A DNA stretch of 64,000 nt from an uncultured Myroides sp. (GTDB lineage: Bacteria; Bacteroidota; Bacteroidia; Flavobacteriales; Flavobacteriaceae), in NCBI GenBank assembly GCA_913777665.1, contig CAJYTF010000017.1:1-64000 (forward strand). Direction: 5' to 3'. A program made the translations under genes and the position numbers. Within the stretch, counting starts at the first letter, position 1. Every line of letters begins with the position of its first letter. The notes under the pieces are model-generated. The model was not told the origin of the DNA. It worked only from the letters and a program-made list of their open reading frames with translations, and made no database searches. Positions 63,265 through 64,000 of the stretch are shown in pieces.

Positions 63265-63969
63265 ATGAAAAAATTATTTGCAGAGTTCTTCGGAACATTC
63301 TGGTTGGTATTTGGTGGCTGTGGCGCAGCAGTTTTTGCAGCCGGTGTACCAGAAATTGGTATTGGTTTAGCGGGTGTTTCGCTGGCGTTTGGTTTAACCG
63401 TTTTAACAATGGCTTATGCGGTTGGGCACATCTCGGGCGGACATTTTAATCCTGCGGTTTCTTTCGGTTTGTTTGCCGGTGGCAGATTCCCTGCTAAAGA
63501 TCTGTTTCCGTATATCGTTTCACAAGTATTGGGTGCATCAGCCGCAGCAGGTTGTTTGTATTTAATTTTAAACGGAGCCGGAGCTTTTAGTGCAGAAGGA
63601 GCTGGAGCATTTGCAACCAACTTCTACGAAATGGAAGGTTACGCAGGCAGAAGTTACAGTATGGCTGCTGCATTTTTAGCAGAGTTCTTGTTAACTGCTT
63701 TTTTCCTAATCATTATTTTAGGAGCTACCGATAAATGGGCAAATGGTAAATTCGCAGGTATTGCTATTGGTTTGGCGTTAACATTGATACATTTAATTTC
63801 CATTCCAATTACTAATACATCGGTAAATCCGGCACGTTCTACCTCACAGGCACTTTTTGTACAAGGTGAAGCTTTGTCGCAACTTTGGTTGTTTTGGGCA
63901 GCACCAATTGCAGGAGCTATCGTAGGTGGATTAATCTATAAATTTCTGCTTCAGAAAAGCGAAGAATAA
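63265..63969 (+). CDS. aqpZ: Aquaporin Z
   Basis: 234 residues from the ATG at 63265; a longer frame from 63193 adds 24 non-conserved residues. Six membrane helices with the two NPA motifs ([12 protein letters not shown] and [13 protein letters not shown]). The constriction residues are consistent with a water channel. The gene ends 28 bp before the window does. Confidence 0.93.
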   Translation: MKKLFAEFFGTFWLVFGGCGAAVFAAGVPEIGIGLAGVSLAFGLTVLTMAYAVGHISGGHFNPAVSFGLFAGGRFPAKDLFPYIVSQVLGASAAAGCLYLILNGAGAFSAEGAGAFATNFYEMEGYAGRSYSMAAAFLAEFLLTAFFLIIILGATDKWANGKFAGIAIGLALTLIHLISIPITNTSVNPARSTSQALFVQGEALSQLWLFWAAPIAGAIVGGLIYKFLLQKSEE

Positions 63970-64000
63970 TAAATAAAAACAACAAAACACAAGCTGTCTT

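Overview
The window is AT-rich DNA with the marks of a Bacteroidota genome, most likely a pigmented member of the Flavobacteriaceae. The evidence is: -7 boxes of the TAnnTTTG type, almost no Shine-Dalgarno sequences, a protein with a type IX (T9SS) C-terminal sorting tail, DUF4468 and DUF4411 proteins, and a large flexirubin (aryl-polyene/dialkylresorcinol) pigment cluster. I cannot name the species.

Positions 1-427 are gene-poor and carry six TTATnnACA (DnaA-box-like) sites within 190 bp, a candidate replication origin or DnaA-binding region. From 1040 to 37364 lies one large flexirubin-type cluster. A flavin halogenase-like enzyme is divergent from tyrosine ammonia-lyase. Then come a ketoreductase, ketosynthases, two acyl carrier proteins, hotdog dehydratases, acyltransferases, a BtrH-like protein, an ABC exporter, the DarA/DarB dialkylresorcinol pair, a thioesterase, KS-like partner proteins, a NodB-type deacetylase, a LolA-like carrier, a glycosyltransferase, an MMPL-acyltransferase fusion, a phytoene-desaturase-like enzyme, a C45 lipoprotein and an aryl-CoA/ACP ligase. 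The implied route is tyrosine to 4-coumarate, activation, iterative extension to an aryl polyene, joining to a dialkylresorcinol made by DarA/DarB, and export to the outer membrane. Two insertions have altered the cluster. A segment of about 7 kb (darA-darB plus secreted proteins) separates the ABC ATPase from its permease, and a REP-type transposase sits between two ketosynthase genes.

From 37 to 50 kb the genes are housekeeping: gltX, an SPFH protein, a YtxH/holin-like envelope operon, a dicarboxylate symporter, glnS, folB, tRNA-Cys, trpS, a PlsC-type acyltransferase, an L,D-transpeptidase and several lipoproteins.

From 50.3 to 54.5 kb lies an accessory island resembling an integron. Three GC-rich imperfect inverted repeats with a shared design follow or flank short gene units, all transcribed away from a divergent tyrosine recombinase. 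The cargo is an ImmA/IrrE-type protein with a frameshifted DUF4411 PIN gene, and one unknown helical protein. A 21-bp tandem repeat follows the recombinase gene.

The last part holds a TPP-riboswitch operon (PnuC/PnuT-type transporter plus acyl-CoA-dehydrogenase-like flavoprotein), recA, two tandem L,D-transpeptidase lipoproteins, a dihaem cytochrome c, two tandem small lipoproteins, trhO, an ArsC-family protein and an aquaporin.
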